Assembly (NCBI GenBank): GCA_038246575.1
Contig: JBBRVU010000028.1
Location: 1-31,713, forward strand
Direction of reading: 5' to 3'
DNA: 31,713 bases
Origin: JACCUZ01 sp038246575
Lineage (GTDB): Bacteria; Actinomycetota; Actinomycetes; JACCUZ01
The notes beneath the pieces are model-generated. The model had not been told where the DNA came from, did no database searches, and saw nothing but the letters and a program-made list of their open reading frames with translations. How positions within the stretch are numbered: position 1 is the stretch's first letter; each line of letters starts with the position of its first letter. The position numbers and the translations under genes were made by a program. Shown here one piece after another: positions 8,362-16,967 of the stretch.

Positions 8362-8865
8362 CTACTGCTGGTGGCCTGGGTCGTCGGGGCCGCCCTGGTG
8401 CTCGCCGCGGGCGGGCCCGTGCTCGTGCAGCAGGCCGGCGAGCCGGTCCACCATCGACTGGACGGCTCCGAACGCCTCGTCCCGGCCGGTTTGCAGGTCC
8501 CCTACCGAGCTCTCCAGCGTCGAGACCTGGGCCTTGGCGTCAGCCACGATGCGCTCGGCCTCACCGAATGCCTGGTGGCGCACCCGGGCGCTCTCGCGCT
8601 CGGCGTCGTCCCGAAGTCGCTGTCCCAGCTCCCGTGCGTCGCGCTGCACCTGCTGGGCACGCTCGCGAGCGGCGGCGAGGAGGCGCTCGGCCTCGGCGCG
8701 CGCTTCACCGACGGTGGCATCGGCCACGCGCCGCGCATTCTCCAGAAGGCCGAGCGCCTGCTGAGGCGCCGGCTCTGACCCGGCCGCCGGGGATGGCGTG
8801 GCTGAGTCGTCGCGGATGACTCGCAGGTCGGTGCGCTGGTCGCTGCCGGGGACGTGCATCGTCAT
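8362..8865 (-). CDS. DivIVA-like / ATP-synthase-b-like coiled-coil protein
   Basis: 167 residues, without a signal peptide or membrane helix. After a disordered Ser/Pro-rich start (about 18-36), a continuous coiled coil runs from about 37 to 148, rich in Ala, Glu and Arg (for example ARAEAERLLAAARERAQQV). The tail is short, polar and rich in Gly, His and Pro. Such proteins are usually labelled DivIVA-domain or cell-division initiation proteins. The N-terminal membrane-binding motif of true DivIVA is not evident, so only the coiled coil is certain. ATG at 8865 has GAGGAGG seven bases upstream. Its position before a division-type peptidase gene on the same strand fits a role in cell-wall growth. 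Confidence 0.75.
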   Translation of the reverse strand: MTMHVPGSDQRTDLRVIRDDSATPSPAAGSEPAPQQALGLLENARRVADATVGEARAEAERLLAAARERAQQVQRDARELGQRLRDDAERESARVRHQAFGEAERIVADAKAQVSTLESSVGDLQTGRDEAFGAVQSMVDRLAGLLHEHGPARGEHQGGPDDPGHQQ

Positions 8866-8984
8866 GCCGGTCCTCCTCGTGACGGGGATGCGGGGGGCAT
8901 GAAGCACGATCCCCGCCGGGTCGTAACGGTACGCCCGATCCCGTCGTCCGGGCCAGCCCGCCCGTCCATCTTCCGGGCCGAGGG

Positions 8985-10547
8985 TCAGTCCATCTCGCGG
9001 GCTGCGCGCGACTCGACGTCGTGGAGCACCTCGTCGGCCGCTGCGGCACTGACCTCGCCGGTGCCGCGGGCCCGGAGCACGACGTCGCGCTCGGTGTCGG
9101 CCGCGATCTGCAGGACGCTCTGCAGCGCCTCGAGGTCACCCTCGTCCCCGGATCCGGACCGGGCGATGGCGAGCGCCTCCTGGGCAGCGAGGTAGCCCTC
9201 GTACTGCAGGATCGCCGCACGACGTACGGACTTCGACGCGTGCTCGTCGGTGAGCCCCTCCAGCCGGTCCAGCGCAGCGCGGGCCGCCCGGTCCCGCAGC
9301 TGGTGCACCTCCTTGGGGAAGTCCGCCGTGGAGCCGACCCCGAGTGCGCGGACGAGCGGCGCCAGCGTCAGCCCCTGCAGCACCAGCGTCACCAGCACTG
9401 ACAGCAGGGCCACCAGGACCAGCTCGGCACGGCGAGGGAAGTCCGAGCCGTCGTCGAGCGTCATCGGCAGCGCGAGCGCGGTGGCCACGGTGACCACGCC
9501 GCGCATCCCGGCCCAGGAGATGACCGTCGTCTCCCGCCAGCCGTACGGCGAGATAGCTCGGCCCCGCCGCTCCCACCGCCGGGCGATCCCGACTCCGGGG
9601 AACATCCACACGGCGCGGAAGAGAACCACGGTCGCGAGCACCGTCACCACGAGCGGCGCGGTGGACCAGTCGGTGTTGCTGTCCTCGAGCACGGTGGTGA
9701 GCTCGAAGCCGACGAAAGCGAACGTCAAGCTGCTGATGGCGAAATCGGCGAAGTCCCACACCGCCCGGCCGAGCAGCCAGCCGTTGGCCGTCAGCGCCAC
9801 ATGGCCGTAGCTGCGCAGGAACAGTCCCAGTGCCAGCACGGCGAGCACGCCGGAGCCACCGATGTGCTCGGCTCCGATGTACGCCGCGAAGGGGACGACC
9901 GCGGTCACCGTGGTCTCGCTAGGTGCGTCGTGCAGCTTCGAGAGCGCGAACCGGGTCAGCCAGCCCAGCGCGAGACCCGCGGCCAGCCCGACCACGACCG
10001 CCAGCAGCAGCTCGCCGATCACGGCAGGCGCCGAGACGAAGCCGGTGACCACCGCGGCGACCGTCACCTTGTAGAGCACCAGCGCCGTGGCGTCGTTGAA
10101 CATCCCCTCACCTTCGAGGACCGTGACGATCCGGTCCGGCAGGCGGAGTCGACGAGCCACCGCCGTTGCCGCGACCGGGTCCGGCGGGGAAACGATGGCG
10201 CCGAGCACGAATGCCGGACCCCAGGCGAGCCCCACCAGGTGAGCGGCAACGGCAACGACCAGCGCCGTCGCCGTGGTGAGCCCGACCGCGAGGATCAGCA
10301 CTGGTCTCGCGTTGTTGCGGAACTCGCGGATGGTCGTGCGTTGGGTGGCGGCGAACAACAACGGGGGCAACAGGATCGGGAGGATCAGCTCGGGGTTGAT
10401 CCGCAGCTCGGGGATCCCCGGCACCAGGGGCACGGCCAGGCCGAACAACGTGACCAGCACCGGTTGCGGCAACCCGGTCCGGTCGGCCACCGGAGTGAGC
10501 ACCACGATGCCGGCAAGCAACACGGCCACCAGCACGAGTGCGGACAT
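8985..10547 (-). CDS. CPA1-family Na+/H+ antiporter
   Basis: 520 residues. The membrane part (about 1-400) has some 11-13 helices, followed by a hydrophilic C-terminal tail of about 120 residues with a helical, charged composition. The CPA1 (NhaP/NHE-like) signatures are clear: SPPDPVAATAV at 120-130 and EGEGMFNDATALV, with the ion-binding Asn151-Asp152. GMRGVVTVATALALP is the conserved arginine-bearing helix. It exchanges internal sodium or potassium for protons for pH and salt homeostasis. The start is ATG at 10547 without a strong ribosome binding site. The same frame stays open far upstream, but only because it runs antisense to the amidase gene. Confidence 0.93.
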   Translation of the reverse strand: MSALVLVAVLLAGIVVLTPVADRTGLPQPVLVTLFGLAVPLVPGIPELRINPELILPILLPPLLFAATQRTTIREFRNNARPVLILAVGLTTATALVVAVAAHLVGLAWGPAFVLGAIVSPPDPVAATAVARRLRLPDRIVTVLEGEGMFNDATALVLYKVTVAAVVTGFVSAPAVIGELLLAVVVGLAAGLALGWLTRFALSKLHDAPSETTVTAVVPFAAYIGAEHIGGSGVLAVLALGLFLRSYGHVALTANGWLLGRAVWDFADFAISSLTFAFVGFELTTVLEDSNTDWSTAPLVVTVLATVVLFRAVWMFPGVGIARRWERRGRAISPYGWRETTVISWAGMRGVVTVATALALPMTLDDGSDFPRRAELVLVALLSVLVTLVLQGLTLAPLVRALGVGSTADFPKEVHQLRDRAARAALDRLEGLTDEHASKSVRRAAILQYEGYLAAQEALAIARSGSGDEGDLEALQSVLQIAADTERDVVLRARGTGEVSAAAADEVLHDVESRAAREMD

Positions 10548-10619
10548 TCGTCGGACGCTACCGGTGTGGGTCCGTGCCTGACAGGCTGCCTGCATGGTGG
10601 GTAGCGCACTCGGCGGCGC

Positions 10620-12017
10620 GTGATGCGGGCAGTGGACATGGTCGCGGCCTTCCGCGACCGCACACTGTCGCCCGTCGAGACCACTCGGGCAGCGCTGGAC
10701 CGGATCCGCCAGCTCGATCCGGCGGTCAACGCGTTCTGCCTGGTCGATGAGCAACGCGCGCAGGACGCTGCCGTCGCCGCGGAACGACGCTGGACCGCGG
10801 GTAAGCCGTGCGGTCTTCTGGACGGCGTGCCGGTCGCGGTCAAGGATCTGCTGCTCACCCGTGGCTGGCCCACCCTGCGCGGTTCGCTCGCCATCGACCC
10901 GCACCAGGACTGGGGCGAGGACTCGCCGAGCGTGGCCCGATTGCGCGCGCACGGGGCCGTGATCGTCGGCAAGACCACGACACCCGAGCTCGGCTGGAAG
11001 GGCGTGACGGACAGCCCTCGGGCCGGCGTGACCGGCAACCCGTGGGATCCGGCACGCACGGCCGGCGGGTCCAGCGGCGGCAGCGCAACGGCGGTCGCGC
11101 TGGAGATGGCGGCGCTGGCGGTGGGGACAGACGGCGGCGGATCGGTGCGCATCCCCGCCGCGTTCAGTGGCGTGTTCGGCCTCAAGCCGACGTACGGCCT
11201 GATCCCGCTCTATCCGGCCAGCCCCTTCGGCACGCTCTCCCACGTCGGGCCGATGACGCGCTCGGCCGAGGATGCCGCCCTGATGATGGACGTCCTCACG
11301 GGGTTCGACAGCCGCGACTGGTCCGCCCTCCCGACACCACCCGTCTCGCACCGGGCCGGACTCCACGCCGGCGTCGAGGGACTGCGCGTCGCCTTCAGCC
11401 CGACGCTCGGCTACGTCGACGTGGACCCCGAGATCGCTGCACTGGTCCGCGCCGCAGTGGACGTGCTGGCCGGGCTCGGTGCTGTCGTCCGCGAGGTGGA
11501 CCCGGGCTTCGACGACCCGGTCGAGGCCTTCAACGTGCTCTGGTACGCCGGCGCCGCCGCGGCGGTCGACTCGCTGCCGCCAACGGCCTCGCACGGCCTC
11601 GATCCGGGGCTGCGCGACATCGCTGAGCAGGGCCGATCGATGACAGCCCGGCAGTACATCGAGGCATCGGCGGCCCGGGTCGCGCTCGGCATCCGGCTGG
11701 GCCGCTTCCACGAGACGTACGACCTCCTGGTGACCCCGACCCTTCCGCTCGTGGCGTTCGCCGCCGGCCTCGAGGTCCCGCCAGGCTGGCCGTCGCCACG
11801 GTGGACGTCGTGGACGCCTTTCACCTATCCGTTCAACCTGACCCAGCAGCCCGCAGCCAGCGTGCCGTGCGGGCTGACGGGCGACGGACTGCCGGTCGGC
11901 CTGCAGGTGATCGGGCCACGGCACGCAGATGCGCTGGTGCTCCGCGCGTGCCAGGCCTACGAGGCAGCGGCCCCGTGGCCGCATGCCTCGACCAGCGGCC
12001 CCATGTCAGGGACCTGA
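10620..12017 (+). CDS. amidase, amidase-signature family
   Basis: Hydrolyses an amide to acid plus ammonia or amine; the substrate is unknown. 465 residues, full length for the family. The Ser-cisSer-Lys triad can be placed: Lys75 in VAVKDLL, Ser151 in GGSSGGS (149-155), and nucleophile Ser175 in GTDGGGSVRIPAAF. FGLKPTYGLIP follows as usual. It starts GTG-ATG, so initiation may be at either codon (10620 or 10623). No strong ribosome binding site is visible. It is divergent from the antiporter (72 bases between). There is no GatB or GatC nearby, so it is a stand-alone amidase rather than the tRNA amidotransferase subunit. Confidence 0.92.
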   Translation: MMRAVDMVAAFRDRTLSPVETTRAALDRIRQLDPAVNAFCLVDEQRAQDAAVAAERRWTAGKPCGLLDGVPVAVKDLLLTRGWPTLRGSLAIDPHQDWGEDSPSVARLRAHGAVIVGKTTTPELGWKGVTDSPRAGVTGNPWDPARTAGGSSGGSATAVALEMAALAVGTDGGGSVRIPAAFSGVFGLKPTYGLIPLYPASPFGTLSHVGPMTRSAEDAALMMDVLTGFDSRDWSALPTPPVSHRAGLHAGVEGLRVAFSPTLGYVDVDPEIAALVRAAVDVLAGLGAVVREVDPGFDDPVEAFNVLWYAGAAAAVDSLPPTASHGLDPGLRDIAEQGRSMTARQYIEASAARVALGIRLGRFHETYDLLVTPTLPLVAFAAGLEVPPGWPSPRWTSWTPFTYPFNLTQQPAASVPCGLTGDGLPVGLQVIGPRHADALVLRACQAYEAAAPWPHASTSGPMSGT

Positions 12018-12060
12018 CCCCGGGGTGCCGCTCCGCCCACGGCGATGATCTGCTGGTGTC

Positions 12061-12516
12061 ATGACATTTCGGCACTGGATCCCGCGGGCCACGACGAGCG
12101 CACGGGTGTCCCTGATGGGCGTCGTCGCGGTTCTGGCCCTGGTGGCGTGCGGGTCCGGGGACACCAACGAGCCGTCGTCGGACCGGTCCGCGACGTCGGC
12201 GGCCGCGAAGTTCCCCGACGTCCGCCTGGTGGAGCTGACAGAGGAGGGCGACGGCTCGTTCACCGTCGCGGTGACGCTCAGCTCGCCCTACGACAGCCCG
12301 AAGCGCTACGCCGACGGCTGGCGGGTGAGCGGGCCGGACGGCACCGTGCTGGGGACCATGACCCTCGGCCATGACCACGCCTCGGAGCAGCCGTTCACCC
12401 GCACCCAGACCGGCCTGAGGATCCCGGACGATGTCGACACCGTCGAGCTCGAGGGACACGACACCGAGAACGGGTACGGCGGGACAACCAAGATCGCCAA
12501 GGTCCCTGGTCGCTGA
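12061..12516 (+). CDS. small uncharacterised lipoprotein
   Basis: 151 residues. A basic N-terminus and hydrophobic helix end in the lipobox LVAC, with Cys30 as the lipidation site. A Ser/Thr/Asp-rich linker follows, then a compact domain of about 100 residues. That domain is rich in beta-type sequence (VRLVELTEEGDGSFTVAV, GWRVSGPDGTVLG) and resembles an immunoglobulin-like fold. HDHASEQPFTR is a conspicuous polar patch. I know no function. It is 43 bases after the amidase on the same strand, so the two may be cotranscribed, but a functional link is not shown. Confidence 0.82.
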   Translation: MTFRHWIPRATTSARVSLMGVVAVLALVACGSGDTNEPSSDRSATSAAAKFPDVRLVELTEEGDGSFTVAVTLSSPYDSPKRYADGWRVSGPDGTVLGTMTLGHDHASEQPFTRTQTGLRIPDDVDTVELEGHDTENGYGGTTKIAKVPGR

Positions 12517-12549
12517 CGCCGACACCGATCGAACGTCCGCACTGGACAG

Positions 12550-14157
12550 CTAGGACAGCTCAGCTATCACGAGCCCGTCCTCGTCCTGCTTGGCCGCGTA
12601 GAGCGCGGCATCCGCGCCCCGGTAGAGCGTCGACGGTTGCGCCCGGCCGCCCCCGCTGGGGCCGGCCCCGACGACACAGACCGCCATGCCCACACTGACG
12701 GTCAGGGACAGCCCGGGAGCCACCGTCGACCACTGCTCGTCGCGCACCGCCCGGCGCAGACCCTCCCCGCGCAGTCGAGCGGCCCCCAAGGTCAGGTTCT
12801 CGTCCTCGAGCAGGACGGCGAACTCGTCACCGCCCAGGCGCACGGCGAGGTCGCCCGGACGGACACAGGTCAGGACCAGCCGGGCGAAGCGTCGCAGGAC
12901 TTCGTCCCCGCAGTCGTGTCCATGGGTGTCATTGATCGCCTTGAAGTCGTCGAGATCGACGAGCAGGAGCGCCGTGGACCGCGCTCGGACCAGGGAGGGC
13001 CGGTTGAGCCAGGCATCGAACGGACGACGGTTGCTCATGCCGGTCAGCGGGTCGGTGTTGACCGCCTCCGACAGCCGGTCGTGCTCGTCGCGTCGCCGTT
13101 CCGCGGCGATCTGGGCCCGTGCAGCAGAGAGCACCGCCTGTCGCGACTCCCACCGAAGGTGACCCAGCATCGCGGCATGATCGCGTTGTGCTTGCAGGGC
13201 AGGGGACTTCAGGTCACCAGCGAGCACGTGAGCGCGGGCCCACAGGGGAAAGCTGCGCGCGCCGGAGGACGCCGAGCTCGGCAGGGTCAACTCCTCCGCG
13301 GCTGACACCGCGGCGCCGCGCTGCCCGTGGCGCCACAGCGCAAGAGCCGTCGATGCAGCCAAGAGTGGCAGCACCTCGATGTCACCGGCCTCGGCCAGGT
13401 TGCCGCAGTGCTGGGTCAGGACCGGCAGCAGCGGCTCGGGATCCTCCCCGCGCAGGAGCCGGATGATGACGTCGAACGCCTCGACGTCCCTGGACCACAG
13501 CGGCGGGAGCTGTTCGGCCCGGGCGACCTCGATGGCCGATGCTGCCTGGGCAAGGCGGAACTGTGCCCCGTCCTCGTCGTCGTTCTCGAGAAGGGCGAGG
13601 GCCCACTCGAAGCGGGTGATGACCCGGTTGATGGCGATTGCCGCAGCCTGGACCGGCACCTGGCACTCGTGCTCGAGGTCGCTGGCGCGCGTGTAGAGCT
13701 CGTCGACCAGCTCCCACAGGCGCAAGGTGTTGAACGCGGCAGCCACCACGACATATCCGGTGCAGCGATCAAGGGCAGGCTGCTCCTCGTTGTCGAGCAG
13801 CGCCAGCGCCCGGCTGGCGTCTGTCATCAACGACGACGTGTCGCCCGTCGACGACGCGGCGATCGCGCGAAGCCCCAGGGCCACAGCCAACAAAGCGGGG
13901 GCGGCGAGCGCCTCCGCCTCGGCCACCAGCGTGGTCGCGTCCCGGATCGTCTGCTCGTGGTCCTCGGACCGGCTCAGCGCATGCACCGTGTCGGCCGCCG
14001 ACAGCACGAACCCGACCTCGGGCCAGCTCTGCGTCTCCGAGGCCTCGCGGGCAGCTGGCAGCGCAGCCATGGCGGCCTGGCGTCGCTCGCCTTGCACGGC
14101 CTCGAACAGGTCGTACGCAGCGAGGTACGCCTCGCGCCGCTGCGCGTCGACCTGCAC
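12550..14157 (-). CDS. diguanylate cyclase with TPR-like helical N-terminus
   Basis: Makes c-di-GMP from two GTP. From the GTG at 14157, which has GGAGAGG seven bases upstream, it is 535 residues. About 350 N-terminal residues form helical repeats resembling TPRs, with no membrane helix, so the enzyme is cytosolic and probably senses through protein contacts. A short coiled linker leads to the GGDEF domain: TDPLTGMSNRR from 368, the metal site LLLVDLDDFKAIND, and the intact active site GGDEF at 442-446. An RPGD five residues before it is the inhibitory I-site, so product feedback is likely. It is divergent from a GGDEF-EAL gene, and both upstream regions carry sigma-28-like promoters. Confidence 0.9.
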   Translation of the reverse strand: MQVDAQRREAYLAAYDLFEAVQGERRQAAMAALPAAREASETQSWPEVGFVLSAADTVHALSRSEDHEQTIRDATTLVAEAEALAAPALLAVALGLRAIAASSTGDTSSLMTDASRALALLDNEEQPALDRCTGYVVVAAAFNTLRLWELVDELYTRASDLEHECQVPVQAAAIAINRVITRFEWALALLENDDEDGAQFRLAQAASAIEVARAEQLPPLWSRDVEAFDVIIRLLRGEDPEPLLPVLTQHCGNLAEAGDIEVLPLLAASTALALWRHGQRGAAVSAAEELTLPSSASSGARSFPLWARAHVLAGDLKSPALQAQRDHAAMLGHLRWESRQAVLSAARAQIAAERRRDEHDRLSEAVNTDPLTGMSNRRPFDAWLNRPSLVRARSTALLLVDLDDFKAINDTHGHDCGDEVLRRFARLVLTCVRPGDLAVRLGGDEFAVLLEDENLTLGAARLRGEGLRRAVRDEQWSTVAPGLSLTVSVGMAVCVVGAGPSGGGRAQPSTLYRGADAALYAAKQDEDGLVIAELS

Positions 14158-14188
14158 GTCGCATCCTCTCCGCCGTCGTTGTGCACCA

Positions 14189-14216
14189 GTATCGGCCCCC
14201 GTCGTCCGGCTCTTGA
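14189..14216 (-). promoter_or_regulatory. sigma-28 (FliA/WhiG)-like promoter of the diguanylate cyclase gene
   Basis: On the minus strand TCAAG (14212-14216) is followed after 15 bases by GCCGATAC (14189-14196). The WhiG/sigma-28 consensus is TAAA-N15-GCCGATAA. The -10 matches 7 of 8 bases and the -35 partly, at the right spacing. It ends about 32 bases before the GTG start. Confidence 0.5.
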
Positions 14217-14275
14217 CCAGCCGCACCGGCGCCGCTGCGCGATTCCCATGGGCAAACGCGGCGGTTTGGCACCCT

Positions 14276-14302
14276 TCAGGAGCATTGCCGAGGATCCGAT
14301 AC
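14276..14302 (+). promoter_or_regulatory. sigma-28-like promoter of the GGDEF-EAL gene
   Basis: TCAG (14276-14279), 15 bases, then TCCGATAC (14295-14302). This is the same architecture as the divergent promoter on the other strand, with six of eight -10 bases conserved. It ends about 50 bases before the coding start. Confidence 0.45.
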
Positions 14303-14353
14303 GGCTAGAGGTGCTGATGGGCAGCGCAGCTCGGTCTGTCTTGTCGGAAGGGG

Positions 14354-16189
14354 ATGTTCGTGCTGCGGCGCTGGCTGTCCCGGTTGTCCCTGGAGCGCAT
14401 CGAGCCGGTTGTGCCCGTCGTTCTCGGGGCGCACGGCGTGGCAACCCGCCTCATCGTTCCCGTCCCCACCCCCGTGCTCGCGGTGTTCCTCGGCGTCGCC
14501 CTGCTCGGCGTTCTCGGTCTGGCCGGCTGGTGCTCGACACGGGCTGTCGTCGTCCGGGCCGTCACCGTCCTGGCCGTCGCCGTGGTCCTGCAGACTGCCG
14601 AGCCTCAGCTCGTCCCGTCCCTGCTGCAGTGGTACTACTGCGTGGCAGCGGTGTACGCGGTCCTGCTGACCGGCCGGGCGGCAGCCGTGATCGGCCCGGC
14701 GACGGCTGGGTGCTACCTCCTGCAGAACGCCCTTGCTGATCCTCCGATGCCCTGGGAGCTCACGGGCCTGCGAGCCGGCGTGCTCAGTGCGCTCGGTGTC
14801 GTCATGTACGTCGCTGGCCGGTCCTACCGCCAGGAACGCCACAACGCAGTTCTACGCCAGGACGTCGCCGAGGCGGCCGGCCAGCAGCTCGAGCACCTGG
14901 CCACCCACGACGCACTGACCGGCTTGCCCAACCGGCGGTTGCTCCTTCGCGAGCTCGCGTCAGCCATCGGCGCAGCCGGCGACGGCTGCCTGGGGGTCCT
15001 CATCCTCGACATCGACCGGTTCAAGACGATCAACGACTCGCTGGGACACCAAGCCGGCGACCAGATGCTGGTCGACGCGGCGCAACGCCTCCAGCAGGAC
15101 CAGCCGCACCGGCTGATCGCCCGGTTGGGCGGTGACGAGTTCGCGATCCTCGTCCGGGAGGCAGACGGCGCGGCAGTCGAGCGGGTGGCGGCCTCGATCG
15201 TCTCGAGCGTCCGCCCCCCGTTCGCCGTCGCGCAGCGGGCGCACCAGGTGACCGCCTCGGTCGGAGTGGCCCTGCTCGGTAGCGACCGGCGCACGGCTCT
15301 GGACCTCATCCGCGCGGCCGATGTGGCTATGTATCGCGCCAAGTCGGCCGGCCGGGACCGCTACGTCGTGCATGACGAGGGCATGGCCGTCCAGGCGGCG
15401 CTGCTGATGAGCCTCGAGCAGGATCTCCGCAGGGCCGTGCGCGAGGGTGACATCTGGATGGCCTTCCAGCCGATCATCGACCTGCACACCGGAGAGACGC
15501 AGGGAGTCGAGGCACTCGCTCGCTGGACGCCACGCACCGGACCGGTCCCCCCGGACGTGTTCGTGTCCCTCGCCGAGGAGATGGGGCTGATCAACGACCT
15601 CGGGGCGCACGTCCTGGAGGAGTCGTTGTCGGCCATGAGCAGGTTCCGCTCGGCCGGCCTGGAGATCGGCACCATCGCGGTCAACGTCTCGCCCTTGCAG
15701 CTGAGTGACGGCCACTTCCCACCGCTGGTCGCAGCTCGGTTGCGAGCACTCGATCTGCCGCCCTCGACCTTGACCCTCGAGCTCACCGAGAACGCGCTGA
15801 TGGCGACCCCGGAACCGTTCGTCGCCAACCTCGACGCCCTGCGCGCCATGGGGGTGCGCATCTCACTCGACGACTTCGGCACTGGATACTCCTCACTCGC
15901 GCGCCTCCGTCGGCTTCCGGTCGCCGAGGTCAAGATCGACAGAAGTTTTGTCGCCGAGCTCGGTCAGGACGACACCGTGGCCCGGACCGTGCTGTCGCTC
16001 GCCCGCAACCTGGACCTGCACACCGTCGCCGAAGGGGTCGAGACCGTCGACCAGCTTCGCCGGCTCCGCCTGCTCGGCTGCGATGCGGCCCAGGGCTACT
16101 ACCTCGGGCGGCCCATGACCGAACCCGATCTCCTCGCCTGGTACCGCACGACGCGAGGGACCCGGACCGCCACACCCTCGCCGGCCTGA
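14354..16189 (+). CDS. membrane GGDEF-EAL protein (c-di-GMP synthesis and/or hydrolysis)
   Basis: 611 residues. The N-terminal membrane region (about 25-155) has four or five helices and no recognised sensor domain. The GGDEF domain (about 180-340) has THDALTGLPNRR and an intact GGDEF at 259-263, but lacks an RxxD I-site (PHRLIARL precedes it). The EAL domain (about 350-600) keeps EAL at 386-388, NVSPLQL, ELTEN, DDFGTGYSS from 506, KIDRSFV and AEGVET, so phosphodiesterase activity is likely. GGAAGGGG abuts the ATG at 14354, while the in-frame GTG at 14360 has it at six bases and may be the true start. It is divergent from the diguanylate cyclase, a likely opposing pair. Confidence 0.94.
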   Translation: MFVLRRWLSRLSLERIEPVVPVVLGAHGVATRLIVPVPTPVLAVFLGVALLGVLGLAGWCSTRAVVVRAVTVLAVAVVLQTAEPQLVPSLLQWYYCVAAVYAVLLTGRAAAVIGPATAGCYLLQNALADPPMPWELTGLRAGVLSALGVVMYVAGRSYRQERHNAVLRQDVAEAAGQQLEHLATHDALTGLPNRRLLLRELASAIGAAGDGCLGVLILDIDRFKTINDSLGHQAGDQMLVDAAQRLQQDQPHRLIARLGGDEFAILVREADGAAVERVAASIVSSVRPPFAVAQRAHQVTASVGVALLGSDRRTALDLIRAADVAMYRAKSAGRDRYVVHDEGMAVQAALLMSLEQDLRRAVREGDIWMAFQPIIDLHTGETQGVEALARWTPRTGPVPPDVFVSLAEEMGLINDLGAHVLEESLSAMSRFRSAGLEIGTIAVNVSPLQLSDGHFPPLVAARLRALDLPPSTLTLELTENALMATPEPFVANLDALRAMGVRISLDDFGTGYSSLARLRRLPVAEVKIDRSFVAELGQDDTVARTVLSLARNLDLHTVAEGVETVDQLRRLRLLGCDAAQGYYLGRPMTEPDLLAWYRTTRGTRTATPSPA

Positions 16190-16193
16190 TCCC

Positions 16194-16682
16194 CTACTCG
16201 ACCTCGGTCAGCGCGCCGGTGGCGACGTCGAAGACGAACCCGCGGACCGAGTCCTTGTGGGCGAGGAACGGGTTGGCAGCAATCCGGGCCAGCGACTGAC
16301 GGACATCGCCTGCCAGGTCACCGAATGCCTCCGGCGCCCACGGCGGCCGGATCCCGGTGTCCGCCTCGATGGAGCGCCGGAAGTCGTCGTCGGCGAAGGT
16401 GAGCATGCCGCAGTCGGTGTGGTGGATCAGCACGATCTCGGTGGTGCCCAGCAGGCGCTGGCTGATGGCCAGTGACCGGATGGCGTCGTCGGTGACCACA
16501 CCTCCCGCGTTGCGGATGACGTGCGCGTCCCCCTCAGCGAGCCCGAGGACTCGGGAGACGTCCAGGCGAGCGTCCATGCAGGCCAGCACGGCGACCTGAC
16601 GGGAGGGTGGCATCGGCAGTGGTCCGGAGAAGTCGCCGGCGTAGGACTTGTTGGCGTCGAGCAGCTCATCGGTGACAGACAT
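16194..16682 (-). CDS. beta-class carbonic anhydrase
   Basis: Interconverts CO2 and bicarbonate using zinc. 162 residues, the short beta form common in actinobacteria (Rv1284 type). Zinc ligands are Cys35 in CMDARLD (with the Asp37-Arg39 dyad), and His88 and Cys91 in HHTDCGM. VIRNAGG is the usual active-site segment. A purine-rich GAAGGGA stands about ten bases before the ATG. It converges on the GGDEF-EAL gene with only four bases between the stops. No functional link to its neighbours is evident. Confidence 0.95.
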   Translation of the reverse strand: MSVTDELLDANKSYAGDFSGPLPMPPSRQVAVLACMDARLDVSRVLGLAEGDAHVIRNAGGVVTDDAIRSLAISQRLLGTTEIVLIHHTDCGMLTFADDDFRRSIEADTGIRPPWAPEAFGDLAGDVRQSLARIAANPFLAHKDSVRGFVFDVATGALTEVE

Positions 16683-16967
16683 GTGCAGTGGTCCCTTCGA
16701 AGGAGTTCAGGTCAGATGGTCGCCAGCAGCCGCGTCGTGGCCCCGGGCCTGCGCGTCGCCACTGGTCCTCGCCGAGGACAGGGGACAGCCGGGATCAGCG
16801 CGGCTAGCGACAGAACTGATCGAAGGTCTGCTCGCGCCGGGTCGGCCAGAACGGGCACAACACCAGCGGCATGTGGCCATCAGACCGCGCCCCGCCTGGT
16901 TGCGCAAGTGGGTCTCACGCCGACGGATCGGACGGGGGCCTATCGTGCGCGACGTGGGGACCCGGAA

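Noticed and set aside
8985..11984. Open frame of 999 codons on the minus strand
   Set aside because: Only the part up to 10547 is the antiporter. The rest is antisense to the amidase, is Arg/Gly/His-rich without motifs, and results from GC bias.
16683..16967. Possible extra gene between carbonic anhydrase and the IolG-like gene
   Set aside because: No frame has a ribosome binding site plus recognisable product, and the open frames are edges of neighbours.
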